A stretch of 64,000 nucleotides of DNA from JBNKZU01 sp050301795. GTDB lineage: Bacteria; Pseudomonadota; Gammaproteobacteria; Thiohalomonadales; Thiohalomonadaceae. Positions 25,842-35,961 of this stretch are shown here, piece after piece. The notes beneath the pieces are model-generated. The model saw nothing but the letters and a program-made list of their open reading frames with translations. It was not told the DNA's origin and did no database searches. Both the position numbers and the translations under genes were made by a program. Numbering within the stretch: position 1 is the stretch's first letter; each line of letters begins with the position of its first letter. The stretch covers positions 26,954 to 90,953 of the forward strand of contig JBNKZU010000002.1 of assembly GCA_050301795.1 (NCBI GenBank), written 5' to 3'.

Positions 25842-27189
25842 ACTAAACCTTCCTCTTGATCAGATCGCACTTTGGCTTGGGGTACCACCTGTTGGCGGTG
25901 AGCAGTTGATCGATGCGATCAATACCGATAGTCGTCGTATTGAGAGCGATTCACTGTTTATTGCAATTAAAGGTGATCATTTTGATGGTCACGATTATGT
26001 TGCGCAGGCTCAAAACGCAGGGGCGATAGCTGCGGTTGTTGAAAAACGCTTGGCACTGTCGATACCACAGCTTGTCGTAGATGACTGTCGTAATGCTTAT
26101 GGTGTGATTGCATCTCAATGGCACAAGATGTGTGATGTCGTAACTGCGGTAATAACAGGCAGCAATGGAAAAACAACAGTTAAAGAGATGGTGGCGTCAA
26201 TCTTATCGCTAAATGGGAAGGTAACTGCAACCCAAGGAAACCTGAATAATGAGATTGGTGTTCCTAAAACACTACTCAGTATTAATCCAGCGGATCAATT
26301 TGCAGTCATTGAGATGGGCGCTAATCATATTGGAGAGATAAAATACTTAACCTCATTGGTTTCCTCAGATGTTGCACTGGTAAATAACGCGATGCCATCC
26401 CACCTTGAAGGGTTTGGATCGTTAGATGGAATAGTTAAAGCCAAAGGCGAGATTTACTCTGGATTAAAACGCGATGGTGTTGCGGTGATTAATGCTGATG
26501 ATCCCAATGCAAGTCACTGGATTGATATCAGCTCAGATTATCGTCAGATGACTTTTTCGTTAGATGGCAATGCAGATGTTAGCGGAAGCTATCAAACCAG
26601 CGATGACGGTATTCAGGTTGTCGTAGACTTTAATGACGATCAAATCAAAGTCGATATTCCAGTTTTGGGAAGACATAACGCACGAAATGCACTAGCTGCA
26701 GTTACGATTGCACTTGCTTTAAATATTGATAGTCAAACCATTGTCGCAGGTCTGTCTCAATTCAAGCCCGCAAAAGGACGTCTTAATCGATTGCCTGCTC
26801 TTTATGGCTCTACGCTATTTGATGACACCTACAATGCAAATCCTTCATCGATTAAGGCTGGCATTGATGTACTTGTTGATGTTGGCGCAAAAAGTATTCT
26901 CGTTCTCGGAGATATGGCAGAGCTGGGTAATGAGTCTGAGAATCTACATCGGGAAGTTGCGGCATACGCGAAACAATCGGGTGTTGATTATCTCTTTGCA
27001 GTTGGTCGATATGCCACATTGATGACCAATACCTTTGGCGAGAATGGTTATGCCTTTGCGACACAAGAATCACTGATTGAAAGTCTGCGCCTGATGATTG
27101 ATCGCAATACCGCGCTACTGATTAAGGGATCACGTAGTAGTTGTATGGAGAAGATAGTCGATGCAATTACCACCTCGGAGAATGAGTAA
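25834..27189 (+). CDS. murF: UDP-MurNAc-tripeptide:D-Ala-D-Ala ligase
   Basis: A 451-residue Mur ligase that adds D-alanyl-D-alanine to complete the pentapeptide. The ATP loop ITGSNGKTTVKEM lies near residue 108, and the C-terminal domain has DDTYNANPSS. The ATG at 25834 has AGGAGG 6 bases upstream and lies within the end of murE, so translation is coupled; a longer frame further upstream is only murE sequence in another frame. It abuts mraY with no gap. Confidence 0.96.
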   Translation: MAKLNLPLDQIALWLGVPPVGGEQLIDAINTDSRRIESDSLFIAIKGDHFDGHDYVAQAQNAGAIAAVVEKRLALSIPQLVVDDCRNAYGVIASQWHKMCDVVTAVITGSNGKTTVKEMVASILSLNGKVTATQGNLNNEIGVPKTLLSINPADQFAVIEMGANHIGEIKYLTSLVSSDVALVNNAMPSHLEGFGSLDGIVKAKGEIYSGLKRDGVAVINADDPNASHWIDISSDYRQMTFSLDGNADVSGSYQTSDDGIQVVVDFNDDQIKVDIPVLGRHNARNALAAVTIALALNIDSQTIVAGLSQFKPAKGRLNRLPALYGSTLFDDTYNANPSSIKAGIDVLVDVGAKSILVLGDMAELGNESENLHREVAAYAKQSGVDYLFAVGRYATLMTNTFGENGYAFATQESLIESLRLMIDRNTALLIKGSRSSCMEKIVDAITTSENE

Positions 27190-28272
27190 ATGCTTAACTA
27201 TTTAGCTGAATATTTAAGCCAGTTCTATAGTGCTTTTAATATGTTTCAGTATCTGACACTTCGAACGATTATGAGTGTATTAAGTGCGCTGTTTATCTCG
27301 TTACTATTGGGGCCGCTATTTATTCGTCGTTTAAGTTATCACCAGGTGGGTCAGTACGTGCGCGATGATGGGCCACAAAGCCATTTAAGTAAAAGTGGAA
27401 CACCGACAATGGGTGGAACCCTGATTTTGGCGGCTATTACAATCAGCACACTCTTATGGGGGAACTTAAATAACCGCTATGTCTGGGTTGTGATGATCGT
27501 TACGCTTCTGTTTGGTGCTATCGGTTACACGGACGATTTTAAAAAGATTTCAAAGAAACAATCTGAGGGATTAAAGGCAAGACATAAGTATCTGTGGCAG
27601 TCTATTGCAGGGTTTGGCTGTGCACTCTATCTATATATGAGCGCACAAGTTCCTGCTGAGCTGGAATTAATTGTGCCCTTTTTTAAAGATGTTGCGATCC
27701 CCCTTGGCTTTGGTTTTATCCTTCTGACCTATCTTGTTATTGTTGGAAGTAGTAATGCGGTAAATCTAACGGACGGGCTTGATGGCCTGGCGATACTTCC
27801 AACGGTTATGGTTGCCGGTGCGCTTGGTGTTTTTGCCTACGTTACCGGAAATGTCAATTTCTCAAGCTATCTATCCATCCCTTACATTCCTGGCGTTGGG
27901 GAGGTGCTTATCTTTTGTGGTGCTATCGTCGGTGCAGGTCTTGGTTTTCTTTGGTTTAACACCTATCCGGCACAAGTATTTATGGGAGATGTCGGTGCTT
28001 TAGGTTTAGGTGCAGCACTGGGTGTGGTAGCCGTTGTTGTTAGGCAAGAACTGGTTCTATTTATTATGGGCGGCATTTTTGTCATGGAGACAGTGTCCGT
28101 CATCCTACAAGTCGGCTCATACAAACTTACTGGGCGTCGAATATTTAGAATGGCGCCATTACATCATCATTATGAATTGAAAGGGTGGCCTGAGCCGAGA
28201 GTCATCGTCCGGTTCTGGATTATTACGGTCATATTAGTGCTGATCGGCCTAGCAACATTGAAGGTGAGGTAG
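27190..28272 (+). CDS. mraY: phospho-N-acetylmuramoyl-pentapeptide transferase
   Basis: A 360-residue inner-membrane enzyme with about ten helices that transfers phospho-MurNAc-pentapeptide to undecaprenyl phosphate, making lipid I. Conserved catalytic aspartates appear in GYTDDFKK near residue 117 and NLTDGLDGLA near residue 196, with MGDVGALGLG and the cytoplasmic LHHHYELKG loop also present. Begins right after the murF stop. Confidence 0.96.
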   Translation: MLNYLAEYLSQFYSAFNMFQYLTLRTIMSVLSALFISLLLGPLFIRRLSYHQVGQYVRDDGPQSHLSKSGTPTMGGTLILAAITISTLLWGNLNNRYVWVVMIVTLLFGAIGYTDDFKKISKKQSEGLKARHKYLWQSIAGFGCALYLYMSAQVPAELELIVPFFKDVAIPLGFGFILLTYLVIVGSSNAVNLTDGLDGLAILPTVMVAGALGVFAYVTGNVNFSSYLSIPYIPGVGEVLIFCGAIVGAGLGFLWFNTYPAQVFMGDVGALGLGAALGVVAVVVRQELVLFIMGGIFVMETVSVILQVGSYKLTGRRIFRMAPLHHHYELKGWPEPRVIVRFWIITVILVLIGLATLKVR

Positions 28273-28278
28273 CGGTTG

Positions 28279-29631
28279 ATGATTGAACGACAATTTGACA
28301 TCGAGCATCCCTATACCTTGGTTGTTGGGCTTGGTGATACCGGACTCTCTGTTGTTCGGTATTTGTCGTTATTGGGTGAAACAGCCGTGATTGCAGATAG
28401 TCGTGATATTCCGCCAGGAATGGAGTCTTTGAAGCATGAATTCCCAGATTACCAAACATCGTTCGGGCAATTTGAATCAGAGCTGTTTCTTGGTGCTAAA
28501 CGTATTATCTTAAGCCCGGGGGTTGCCCCTCAAAACAGCGTAATTCAGGAAGCCGCCAATAATGGAGTCGAGATCCTGGGTGATATTGAGTTGTTTGCAC
28601 GAAATGTCACTGCGCCAGTTATTGTGATTACGGGCTCTAATGGCAAAAGTACTGTCACAACGCTTCTTGGTGAGATGGCGCGGTGTGATCATAAGCAGGT
28701 TGGTGTTGGTGGTAATATCGGTACTCCTGCGCTTGATCTTCTACTTCAAGGAAATGCCGAACTATATATCCTTGAACTCTCAAGCTTCCAGTTAGAGGTA
28801 ACACAATCACTTGCCCCAATCGCCGCGGTTGTGCTGAATGTTAGTGATGATCATCTTAATCGTCATCAGACGATCGATAACTATGCCAGCATTAAACAAC
28901 GTATCTACAGCAATGCAGAGACAAAGGTTGTCAATCAGGATGATGCCATGGTCGGTGTTATGGTTGATGGTCACGATGGTGTTATTCGATATGGATTAAA
29001 GCCACACGATAACAATGATCTCTATCTGCAGTATCTGCAAGGACGTGAAGCGATCTATTACCAAGGGCAAGTCATCATCTATTGTGATGAGATTAAAATG
29101 CCAGGGCGACACAATATCAGTAACGCAATGGCTGCAATTGCATTGGCAGTCACAGCAGGGATCTCAAAGGATGCCATCGTTTACGCACTTAAAACATTCT
29201 CTGGTCTACCTCATCGCTGTCAATGGATTACTGAAAAAGAGGGCGTTGCATGGTACGACGATTCTAAAGGAACAAACGTCGGAGCTGCTATATCTGCGAT
29301 TGAAGGGTTGCCACAACAAAAAGTGATTCTAATTGCGGGTGGACAAGGTAAAGGTGCAGATTTTACGCCGTTAGGCAAGTCGATCATTGCACGATGTCGG
29401 GCAGTAATCCTGATTGGTGAAGATGCTGAAAGAATCAATGACACCATTAAAGGTAAGGTTCCTGTGTTTTATGCCTCATCAATGGATGAGGCGGTGAGCC
29501 TTGCCAAACAAAATGCCAAAAGTGGTGATGCCGTATTGCTGTCACCCGCGTGTGCAAGCTTCGATATGTTTACTGGTTATGTCGACAGAGGTCTTAAGTT
29601 TCAGCAGTCGGTAAGGGAGATTGTAGGATGA
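28279..29631 (+). CDS. murD: UDP-MurNAc-L-Ala:D-glutamate ligase
   Basis: A 450-residue Mur ligase adding D-glutamate. It has an N-terminal Rossmann-like UDP domain (VVGLGDTGLSVVRYL), ATP loop ITGSNGKSTVT near residue 117 and the C-terminal segment GGQGKGADFTPL. The start is the ATG at 28279, directly after an in-frame TTG at 28276. It overlaps ftsW by ATGA. Confidence 0.96.
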   Translation: MIERQFDIEHPYTLVVGLGDTGLSVVRYLSLLGETAVIADSRDIPPGMESLKHEFPDYQTSFGQFESELFLGAKRIILSPGVAPQNSVIQEAANNGVEILGDIELFARNVTAPVIVITGSNGKSTVTTLLGEMARCDHKQVGVGGNIGTPALDLLLQGNAELYILELSSFQLEVTQSLAPIAAVVLNVSDDHLNRHQTIDNYASIKQRIYSNAETKVVNQDDAMVGVMVDGHDGVIRYGLKPHDNNDLYLQYLQGREAIYYQGQVIIYCDEIKMPGRHNISNAMAAIALAVTAGISKDAIVYALKTFSGLPHRCQWITEKEGVAWYDDSKGTNVGAAISAIEGLPQQKVILIAGGQGKGADFTPLGKSIIARCRAVILIGEDAERINDTIKGKVPVFYASSMDEAVSLAKQNAKSGDAVLLSPACASFDMFTGYVDRGLKFQQSVREIVG

Positions 29632-30806
29632 GTAGCTCTCTGGCCTTCATGAATCTGGTTGACCGATTCGATAGTCGCAATGAGATACCAACCGATTGGG
29701 TTCTTGTTACGCTTCTTGCAGCTATTATTGGCTTCGGTTTAGTGATGGTCGGATCAGCATCAGTCGGTGTGGCAGAACGTCATAGCGGTGACCCTGGTTA
29801 TTACTTTATGCGGCAGTTGGTCTATGTCTGTCTTGGCGTTGTTGCCGCGCTAATCATTAAAAAGATACCTTTGAATTTCTGGGAGAAGAGTGGTCCGATG
29901 TGGCTGGTCATCTCTCTGGTGCTACTCTCCGCTCTGTTTGTTCCAGGAATGGGAAAAACAGTAAACGGTAGTACTCGCTGGTTAATGTTGGGGCCATTTA
30001 ATCTTCAGGTGTCTGAGCTTGCAAAAGCGGCAATGATTCTCTATGTCTCCGGTTATTTGGTTCGCAGACAAAAAGAGGTCGTTGAGAATATTGGCTACTT
30101 TTTAAGACCGATGTTAATTGTCGGTATTTTTAGTACGGTTCTTCTCATTGAACCAGATTTTGGTGCAGCAGTGGTTATTACTGCAACAGTGCTTGGCATG
30201 ATGTTCCTCGCTGGTGTAAGGCTATGGCTGTTCGGAGCATTGGTGTCACTTGTTGTTGCTGCAATGGCTGTTTTGGCGCTTACCTCGCCATATCGAATGG
30301 AGCGATTAACAGCATTTCTTAATCCCTGGGCAGATCCATTTAATAGCGGCTTCCAGCTAACTCAGGCGTTGATTGCCTTCGGTCGAGGTGAGTGGGCTGG
30401 TGTTGGTCTTGGTGGTAGCGTACAGAAATTGTTCTATTTGCCGGAGGCACATACTGATTTTGTATTTGCAGTGTTATCAGAAGAGCTGGGCATGATCGGC
30501 GCAACAGTGATGATTCTACTATTTGTTGCACTAGTCGGCAGGATTATCTGGATCGGCGAACAATCACGAAATGCAGGCAAGCCATACGGTGGGTATGTCT
30601 GCTATGGCGTTGCACTTTGGGTCTCACTACAGGCGTTTATCAATATGGGCGTCAATATGGGACTACTTCCGACTAAAGGGTTAACACTTCCGTTAGTTAG
30701 TTACGGAGGCTCTAGCATGTTGGTGATGTGCGCGGTGATGGCGATTGTTTTGCGAGTTTATCAAGAGACCCCAAGGCATGGCGTTACCCGAAAGGAGGCA
30801 TCATGA
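29628..30806 (+). CDS. ftsW: septal peptidoglycan glycosyltransferase FtsW
   Basis: A 392-residue SEDS-family polytopic membrane protein that polymerises lipid II at the septum with FtsI. SEDS marks are GSTRWLMLGPFNLQVSE (near residue 112), EPDFGAA near residue 173 with the catalytic-region aspartate, and LPTKGLTLPLVSYGGSS near the C terminus. The cytoplasmic N-terminus of about 25 residues is typical of FtsW rather than RodA. Overlaps murG by ATGA. Confidence 0.96.
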   Translation: MSSSLAFMNLVDRFDSRNEIPTDWVLVTLLAAIIGFGLVMVGSASVGVAERHSGDPGYYFMRQLVYVCLGVVAALIIKKIPLNFWEKSGPMWLVISLVLLSALFVPGMGKTVNGSTRWLMLGPFNLQVSELAKAAMILYVSGYLVRRQKEVVENIGYFLRPMLIVGIFSTVLLIEPDFGAAVVITATVLGMMFLAGVRLWLFGALVSLVVAAMAVLALTSPYRMERLTAFLNPWADPFNSGFQLTQALIAFGRGEWAGVGLGGSVQKLFYLPEAHTDFVFAVLSEELGMIGATVMILLFVALVGRIIWIGEQSRNAGKPYGGYVCYGVALWVSLQAFINMGVNMGLLPTKGLTLPLVSYGGSSMLVMCAVMAIVLRVYQETPRHGVTRKEAS

Positions 30807-31912
30807 CACGATTATCAATTCTTATTATGGCTGGCGGGACAGGGGGACATGTCTTTCCTGCGCTTGCTGTTGCTGATGAAATGAGACGTCTTGGGCATCG
30901 CATAAGCTGGCTGGGTAGTGTTAATGGAATGGAGTCAAAATTTATTCCAGGCTTTGGTTATGAGATGGATTTAATCTCAGTAAAAGGTCTGCGCGGAAAT
31001 GGAATTGCAGGTTGGTTGTTAGCGCCATTTAAATTGACACAATCACTATTTCAATCATTGGCGGTTATGAAACGTCGTAAGCCAGATTTTGTGTTGGGTA
31101 TGGGTGGTTTTGTTACCGGGCCTGGCGCGATTGCAGCAAGATTAACCGGTATTCCACTGATGATTCATGAACAAAATGCGATCGTTGGAATGACTAATCG
31201 ACTTCTTGCGCCATTGGCTGCCAGGGTAATGCAAGCATTCCCACACACCTTCGCCGAAAAGCATCGGGCACTAACCACCGGAAACCCGGTTCGTAATGAG
31301 ATTATTGATATCCCTGAACCGCAACTAAGAACTAAAGATTCGACTCGCCTTCGAATTCTGGTTGTTGGCGGTAGTCTGGGCGCTCATACACTGAATACAG
31401 TTGTGCCTGAGGCGATCTCGAAAATTGATAAGACAATTCGACCAGTTGTTAGGCATCAATGTGGTGAAAAGCACCTCGAATTGACAAAAGCAGCTTATAG
31501 CGCAGTTGGAGTTGAGTCTGAGGTATTACCCTTTATTGCCGATATCGCGTCCAGCTATCGATGGGCCGATTTGGTGATTTGTCGTTCCGGCGCATTAACC
31601 GTAAGCGAACTTGCCGCAGTAGGAATAGCATCCATTCTTGTGCCATTTCCTTATGCCGTCGATGACCATCAGTACCATAACGCTCTCTATCTTGAAAAAG
31701 GCAATGCCGCAGTGATTAAACGAAACAACGAGTTTACACCGCAATGGCTGTCAGCCTATCTACAGCCATTGTGTGCTGATCTTGAGAATGGGCGAAATAG
31801 ATTATTAGCAATGGCGATGAATGGAAGAGCTTTGGCAAGAACCAGTGCGACCCAAGAGGTCGTCGGGATCTGTTTTGATTCTATCTATCACAAAGAGGGG
31901 CATCATGGTTAA
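30803..31912 (+). CDS. murG: UDP-GlcNAc transferase MurG
   Basis: A 369-residue GT-B glycosyltransferase on the inner face of the inner membrane that turns lipid I into lipid II. Glycine-rich motifs are AGGTGGHVFPALA at residues 9-21 and GMGGFVTGPG near residue 100; the donor-site region is CRSGALTVSELAAVG. The start at 30803 overlaps ftsW by 4 bases; AAAGGAGG lies 6 bases upstream. Overlaps murC by 8 bases. Confidence 0.96.
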   Translation: MTRLSILIMAGGTGGHVFPALAVADEMRRLGHRISWLGSVNGMESKFIPGFGYEMDLISVKGLRGNGIAGWLLAPFKLTQSLFQSLAVMKRRKPDFVLGMGGFVTGPGAIAARLTGIPLMIHEQNAIVGMTNRLLAPLAARVMQAFPHTFAEKHRALTTGNPVRNEIIDIPEPQLRTKDSTRLRILVVGGSLGAHTLNTVVPEAISKIDKTIRPVVRHQCGEKHLELTKAAYSAVGVESEVLPFIADIASSYRWADLVICRSGALTVSELAAVGIASILVPFPYAVDDHQYHNALYLEKGNAAVIKRNNEFTPQWLSAYLQPLCADLENGRNRLLAMAMNGRALARTSATQEVVGICFDSIYHKEGHHG

Positions 31913-33344
31913 CACTCCAATTTCAGAAACCAGCTTCAAAGCCGAGATGGGACGTGTACGTCACATCCATATGGTTGGAATTGGTGGTGTTGGTATGGGG
32001 GGTATTGCTGAGGTATTGATCAATCTCGGTTATCGGGTTTCAGGATCAGATATCAAAGAGGGTGCTGTTACTCGTCATTTGAATACACAGGGTGCAACAA
32101 TCCATATTGGACACAATGCAGATAACATCGCTGATAGCGATGTGGTTGTGATCTCATCAGCAGTAACCGCAACAAATCCCGAGGTGATCGAGGCCAAGAG
32201 CCAATTGATCCCTGTCATCTCAAGGGCAGAGATGCTTGCAGAGCTAATGCGGTTCAGACATGGAATAGCCATTGCCGGAACACATGGAAAAACCACCACG
32301 ACATCGCTGGTTGCAAGTCTTATGGCTGAAGGTGGTCTTGATCCAACATTCGTTATTGGTGGCAGGCTTAATAGTGCCGGTACCAATGCAAGACTCGGCG
32401 AGAGCCACTTTATCGTTGCTGAGGCGGATGAGAGTGATGCCTCCTTCCTCTATCTGCAACCTATCACTGCGATTGTGACAAATATTGATGCGGATCACAT
32501 GGAGACCTATCACGGTGATTTTAATGTATTGCGCCAAACTTTTATCGATTTTCTACACCATATTCCATTCTACGGATTAGCGGTGTTATGTATAGATGAT
32601 GATGTAGTTGAAGATATCCTGAAAGATGTTGCAAGACCTGTCATTACCTATGGTATTGAGAAGGATGCCGATTTCAGAGCGACAAATATTCAACAAAATG
32701 GCGTTGTTACCAGTTTTAGTGTTATACGTGAAGGCGATTTGTGGATTGATGTTTCTATGCCGATGCCAGGCCATCACAATGTATTAAATGCACTTGCTGC
32801 AATTGTTGTTGCGCACGAGATGGGAGTGAGCGAAGCCGCAATAATCTCAGGGCTTAAGAAGTTTCAAGGTATCGGCAGACGCTTCCAGATCCAGGGTGAT
32901 CTTAAACTGCCACAAGGAACAGTGTTGTTGGTTGATGATTATGGACATCATCCAAGAGAGGTCGCCGCTACACTAAAGGCAGCAAGAGCTGCATGGCCTG
33001 ATCGCCGATTAGTCCTTGCATTCCAGCCACATCGATATAGTCGAACTCGTGATCTCTTTGAGGATTTTACCGAAGTATTGACTGAAACGGATCTCCTTCT
33101 CCTTCTCGAAGTCTATCCTGCCGGCGAAGCGCCGATTGCAGGCGCAGATAGTCGTTCACTTTGTCGGGCGATACGAGCAAGAGGTGTTGTAGAGCCTATC
33201 TTTGTTAGTGAAACCTCAGAACTTCCTCATACCTTATGTGGTGTGTTACAGGATGGTGATGTGTTGTTAACACTCGGTGCGGGAGATATCGGTGCAATAT
33301 CGGCAGAGATGTCAAAAACATTAGCGGAGACCTGCAAAGCGTGA
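31905..33344 (+). CDS. murC: UDP-MurNAc:L-alanine ligase
   Basis: A 479-residue Mur ligase that adds L-alanine, the first peptide residue. It has an N-terminal UDP-binding GIGGVGMGGIAEV near residue 24, ATP loop AGTHGKTTTTS near residue 123 and the C-terminal FQPHRYSRTRDLF. Translation begins at the ATG at 31905 inside the end of murG (AGAGGGG upstream). Its TGA overlaps the murB start. Confidence 0.96.
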   Translation: MVNTPISETSFKAEMGRVRHIHMVGIGGVGMGGIAEVLINLGYRVSGSDIKEGAVTRHLNTQGATIHIGHNADNIADSDVVVISSAVTATNPEVIEAKSQLIPVISRAEMLAELMRFRHGIAIAGTHGKTTTTSLVASLMAEGGLDPTFVIGGRLNSAGTNARLGESHFIVAEADESDASFLYLQPITAIVTNIDADHMETYHGDFNVLRQTFIDFLHHIPFYGLAVLCIDDDVVEDILKDVARPVITYGIEKDADFRATNIQQNGVVTSFSVIREGDLWIDVSMPMPGHHNVLNALAAIVVAHEMGVSEAAIISGLKKFQGIGRRFQIQGDLKLPQGTVLLVDDYGHHPREVAATLKAARAAWPDRRLVLAFQPHRYSRTRDLFEDFTEVLTETDLLLLLEVYPAGEAPIAGADSRSLCRAIRARGVVEPIFVSETSELPHTLCGVLQDGDVLLTLGAGDIGAISAEMSKTLAETCKA

Positions 33345-34258
33345 TGGCTCAAAGAGAACAACAGTTACGTGGAGAGCTTCGCCATAATGAGATGATGGCG
33401 GAACACACGACATGGCGTGTTGGTGGGCCGGCAAAGACCTTCTATCGCCCAGCCGATATTGATGATCTTGCACTGTTCTTATCGCAGCAGAGTCGTAGTG
33501 AGCCACTTACCTTTGTGGGAATGGGAAGTAATCTGCTGGTAAGAGATGGTGGGATCGATGGCATTGTGATCTCCACTAAAGGTGTTTTGGATCAGATTAA
33601 AAGAGTCGACGAAGATAAGGTTTATGTTGAATGTGGTGCCAGTTGTGCAAAGGTCGCACGCTTCTGTGCAAGAGAGGGGTTAAAGGGTGCTGAGTTTTTA
33701 TGCGGAATTCCAGGAACATTCGGCGGAGCACTTGCGATGAATGCAGGGTGTTTTGGTGCACAAACATGGGAAATTGTTGAATCAGTTGATGCCATCAATC
33801 GAAGTGGAGCCATTCAACACTATACGCCTGAGATGTTTGAAATTAGTTATCGAAGTGTCACTGGCTTAGAGGATGAGTGGTTTGTCTCAGCGGTACTAAA
33901 CCTGACACAGGGTGATTCAGAATCGCTGTTACAAAAGAACCGTTCATTGCTTGATGAGCGTAGTCAAAAACAGCCGACACGGTTCCCTAACGCCGGTTCT
34001 GTATTCAAGAATCCTGATGATGACTTCGCAGCAAGATTGATTGAGGCATCAGGATTAAAAGGCACCCGTATTGGCGGCGCAACCGTTTCGGAGTTACATG
34101 CCAACTTCATCATTAACACCGGTGATGCATCAGCTACAGACATTGAACAACTCATTGCCTTGGTTAAACAACGGGTTAATGAAAAATTTGGGGTTCAGTT
34201 GCAGACAGAAGTGCACATTATTGGTGAAGCAGGAGGTCATGATGAATCGATTCATTAA
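33344..34258 (+). CDS. murB: UDP-N-acetylenolpyruvoylglucosamine reductase
   Basis: A 304-residue FAD enzyme that reduces the enolpyruvyl group with NADPH, giving UDP-MurNAc. FAD-binding segments include GMGSNLLVRDGG near residue 60 and GIPGTFGGALAMNAGCFG near residue 120; the proton-donor serine is in NAGSVFKNP. The start is ATG at 33344 (TGATG overlap with murC) or GTG at 33341. It overlaps ddlB by 17 bases. Confidence 0.95.
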   Translation: MAQREQQLRGELRHNEMMAEHTTWRVGGPAKTFYRPADIDDLALFLSQQSRSEPLTFVGMGSNLLVRDGGIDGIVISTKGVLDQIKRVDEDKVYVECGASCAKVARFCAREGLKGAEFLCGIPGTFGGALAMNAGCFGAQTWEIVESVDAINRSGAIQHYTPEMFEISYRSVTGLEDEWFVSAVLNLTQGDSESLLQKNRSLLDERSQKQPTRFPNAGSVFKNPDDDFAARLIEASGLKGTRIGGATVSELHANFIINTGDASATDIEQLIALVKQRVNEKFGVQLQTEVHIIGEAGGHDESIH

Positions 34259-35192
34259 CTCCGCAAATGAGTTTGGAAAGGTCGCTGTGCTGATGGGTGG
34301 TACTTCCGCTGAGAGAGAGGTTTCATTAAAAAGTGGTGCCGCAGTGCTTGCCGGTTTAAAAGCGCAAGGTATTGATGCCTATGCGGTTGACCCAAAATCT
34401 GAACTGTCAAGACTATCCAGTGAGTCGTTTGATCGAGTCTTTAACATTCTTCACGGCAGAAAAGGTGAAGATGGTGTTATGCAGGGCTATCTTGAACTTC
34501 TAAACCTTCCGTATACAGGATCGGGTGTGTTTGCATCGGCATTATCGATGAATAAGCTACGTACAAAACAGATTTGGCAGAGCTGTAATATCATCACGCC
34601 GCCATTTTTGATGATAAATGGTGATTATCAAGCCGACCAGATCGCTAGTGAAATTGGCTTTCCATTAATGGTTAAACCGATAAATGAAGGCTCTAGCATT
34701 GGTATTAGCCGGGTTGAACGTATTAGCGATCTTGATCAAGCCATTGAAGAGGCTTTGAGATTTGATAAATCAGTCATGGTCGAGAAATGGATGGATGGTA
34801 ATGAGTACACGGTAGCAATCATTAAAGATGAAGCTTTACCATCAATACGTTTAGAGACACCCAATAGCTTCTATGACTATGAAGCCAAGTATCAGTCAGA
34901 TACGACCAGATATCATTGCCCATCAGGGTTGGATAAGGACAGAGAACTAGAGATTCAAAAACTGGCTCTAAATGCTTTTGATGCTGTTGGTGCATCAGGA
35001 TGGGGACGCGTTGATGTGATGGCTGATAGTGAAGGAAACTTCTATCCAATCGAAATCAATACACTCCCAGGTATGACCGATCATTCATTGGTACCAATGG
35101 CGGCAAAGGCTGCAGGAATGTCATTTGAAGCATTGGTATGGCAGATCCTGGAGACTAGTTTTAGCTCATCACATGAGGTGAGTCATGGTTAA
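34242..35192 (+). CDS. ddlB: D-alanine--D-alanine ligase
   Basis: A 316-residue ATP-grasp enzyme producing the D-Ala-D-Ala dipeptide used by MurF. Key segments are MGGTSAEREVSLKSG near residue 19, NEGSSIGISRV (ATP/substrate loop) and EINTLPGMTDHSL (metal and D-Ala site). The start at 34242 is chosen because AGGAGG at 34231-34236 is correctly spaced; an ATG three bases earlier is too close. A much longer upstream frame is murB sequence in another frame. Overlaps ftsQ by 8 bases. Confidence 0.95.
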   Translation: MNRFINSANEFGKVAVLMGGTSAEREVSLKSGAAVLAGLKAQGIDAYAVDPKSELSRLSSESFDRVFNILHGRKGEDGVMQGYLELLNLPYTGSGVFASALSMNKLRTKQIWQSCNIITPPFLMINGDYQADQIASEIGFPLMVKPINEGSSIGISRVERISDLDQAIEEALRFDKSVMVEKWMDGNEYTVAIIKDEALPSIRLETPNSFYDYEAKYQSDTTRYHCPSGLDKDRELEIQKLALNAFDAVGASGWGRVDVMADSEGNFYPIEINTLPGMTDHSLVPMAAKAAGMSFEALVWQILETSFSSSHEVSHG

Positions 35193-35961
35193 GCGTAGAA
35201 GTAAGCACGGGGCAACAAGGTTGGGTGAAGATAAGACCATCAGTAAGAATCAGATCTACTTACTGGTGTCACTGCTTCTGATTCCTATGCTCTCTTCAGT
35301 CGTATATGTCTATCGTGATCGCATCGATTTTGGTGAATACCCAATCAATACGATTCGTATAGAGTCGCAGATACAACAGGTGAGTGAAGAGGAGATTAGG
35401 GAGATTGTTTCACTTTATGCGGAGGCTGGGTTCTTTGGGCTTAAAGTTGACCGTATTCGAAATGATCTTCAGCAGTTGTCGTGGGTAGACCATGCGATTG
35501 TCCGTAGACAATGGCCAGATAAAGTTGTGATAAAGCTGATCGAACATCACCCAATTGCGTTTTGGGGTGATAAGGGAATGGTAAGTGAGACAGGTGAGGT
35601 GTTCTATCCTGAGTTAAGAACAACACAATACAGCAGCTTGCCTGTCTTTATTGGCCCTGAAGGTACTGCACAAAAGATGAGTACAAACTATTTAGAGATG
35701 AGCCGAGAGGCATCAGAGATTGGACAAAAGATTGTACTGCTTGAGATGAGTGAACGTAGAGCGTGGAAAATGGAGCTGATGAACGGCCTTAGATTAAAGC
35801 TGGGGCGTGAAGATGTTACAGCACGATTTAAGCGACTAAAGGATGTGTATCAAACAACAGTCGCCAGATTTCTCGATGCAATTGTACAAGTGGATTTGAG
35901 ATATACCAATGGTTTTGCAATTCGGTGGCAAGAGGGGGCACGACCTGTCATTACAGGTTGA
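35185..35961 (+). CDS. ftsQ: cell division protein FtsQ
   Basis: A 258-residue bitopic divisome protein: basic cytoplasmic tail (KRRSKHG), one membrane segment at about residues 24-44, a POTRA domain (INTIRIESQIQQVSEEEI... to about residue 120) and a C-terminal FtsQ domain. It holds FtsL and FtsB in the periplasm and helps control FtsWI. Sequence conservation is modest, but position between ddlB and ftsA is diagnostic. Stop overlaps ftsA by one base. Confidence 0.94.
   Translation: MVKRRSKHGATRLGEDKTISKNQIYLLVSLLLIPMLSSVVYVYRDRIDFGEYPINTIRIESQIQQVSEEEIREIVSLYAEAGFFGLKVDRIRNDLQQLSWVDHAIVRRQWPDKVVIKLIEHHPIAFWGDKGMVSETGEVFYPELRTTQYSSLPVFIGPEGTAQKMSTNYLEMSREASEIGQKIVLLEMSERRAWKMELMNGLRLKLGREDVTARFKRLKDVYQTTVARFLDAIVQVDLRYTNGFAIRWQEGARPVITG

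Noticed and set aside
34071..34241. N-terminal extension of ddlB
   Set aside because: It is murB sequence in another frame; AGGAGG and family length place the start at 34242. The same reasoning removes the extensions of murF, murG, murC, coaE and hppA.
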